Shown: positions 6,464 to 6,569 of the stretch, piece by piece
Position numbering within the stretch: the stretch's first letter is position 1
How the letters are laid out: each line of letters begins with the position of its first letter
Source: Lachnospiraceae bacterium
GTDB taxonomy: Bacteria; Bacillota; Clostridia; Lachnospirales; Lachnospiraceae
Assembly (NCBI GenBank): GCA_003484785.1
Contig: DNAD01000355.1
Coordinates: 2,107-8,675, forward strand
DNA: 6,569 bases
Reading direction: 5' to 3'
Translations under genes and position numbers: made by a program
The notes under the pieces: generated by a model
Seen by the model: only the letters and a program-made list of their open reading frames with translations
Database searches by the model: none
What the model was told of the DNA's origin: nothing

Positions 6464-6569
6464 ATGGAAGCAGCTGAGAGGATAACGAGAGAGTATCTTG
6501 AGCTTGCTCTGGAATTGACTGAGACACGGGAAAAGCAGAAACGTCTGGACCGGGCACTGGATGATATCC
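6464..6569 (+). CDS. Unrecognised protein, N-terminal 35 residues only
   Basis: An ATG with promoter and ribosome site opens a frame that continues past the window end. The 35 visible residues (MEAAERITREYLELALEL, then highly charged RALDDI) are rich in Glu, Arg, Leu and Lys. They lack Pro and Gly and look like one long amphipathic helix, possibly coiled coil. There is no signal peptide or membrane segment at the start, so a cytoplasmic protein is likely. I do not recognise the family. It does not resemble HolA (DNA polymerase III delta), whose gene often follows comEC in Firmicutes. It has its own promoter and is separated from comEC by 202 bp, so it is probably a separate transcription unit. 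Confidence 0.7.
   Translation, partial: MEAAERITREYLELALELTETREKQKRLDRALDDI

Overview
The window is a protein-coding, plus-strand stretch from an anaerobic Firmicute, most likely a Lachnospiraceae-type Clostridia. That placement rests on the style of the proteins and on heavy use of AGG (Arg) and ATA (Ile) codons. The ComEC N-terminus (one membrane helix followed at once by an OB-like domain) and the gene order also fit this group. It is an inference, with no database search behind it.

Layout: (1) 1-531, the 3' part of comEA (SLBB domain plus helix-hairpin-helix DNA-binding domain). (2) 533-1219, an OmpR/PhoB-type response regulator. (3) 1194-2762, its membrane-bound HAMP histidine kinase. 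(4) 2847-3827, a lipoprotein with two tandem GerMN-like modules. (5) 3817-6261, full-length comEC, the DNA-uptake channel with a C-terminal metallo-beta-lactamase-fold domain. Genes 1-3 abut or overlap, and genes 4-5 overlap by 11 bp. The only gap inside the block is 84 bp, between kinase and lipoprotein, with no convincing promoter or terminator. The block therefore looks like one operon whose promoter lies upstream of the window.

The notable biology is the combination. In the classical Bacillus comE operon, comEA and comEC flank comEB. Here that place is taken by a two-component system and a GerMN lipoprotein. Regulator, kinase and GerMN lipoprotein in that order recall the actinobacterial MtrA-MtrB-LpqB signalling module, in which the lipoprotein modulates the kinase. 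A testable reading is that the lipoprotein and kinase form an envelope sensor wired into DNA uptake.

Downstream of comEC (6262-6463) the DNA becomes AT-rich. The minus strand carries a 41-codon start-less open frame, 6254-6379, that reads like a decayed piece of an InlB B-type (Listeria-Bacteroides/Flg_new) surface-protein repeat. Next come a 10-bp tandem repeat (6378-6400), an extended -10 promoter (6433-6441), a strong ribosome binding site, and the first 35 codons of an unrecognised gene (6464-6569) that runs off the window. This gene does not resemble holA, which often follows comEC in Firmicutes, so the operon appears to end at comEC.
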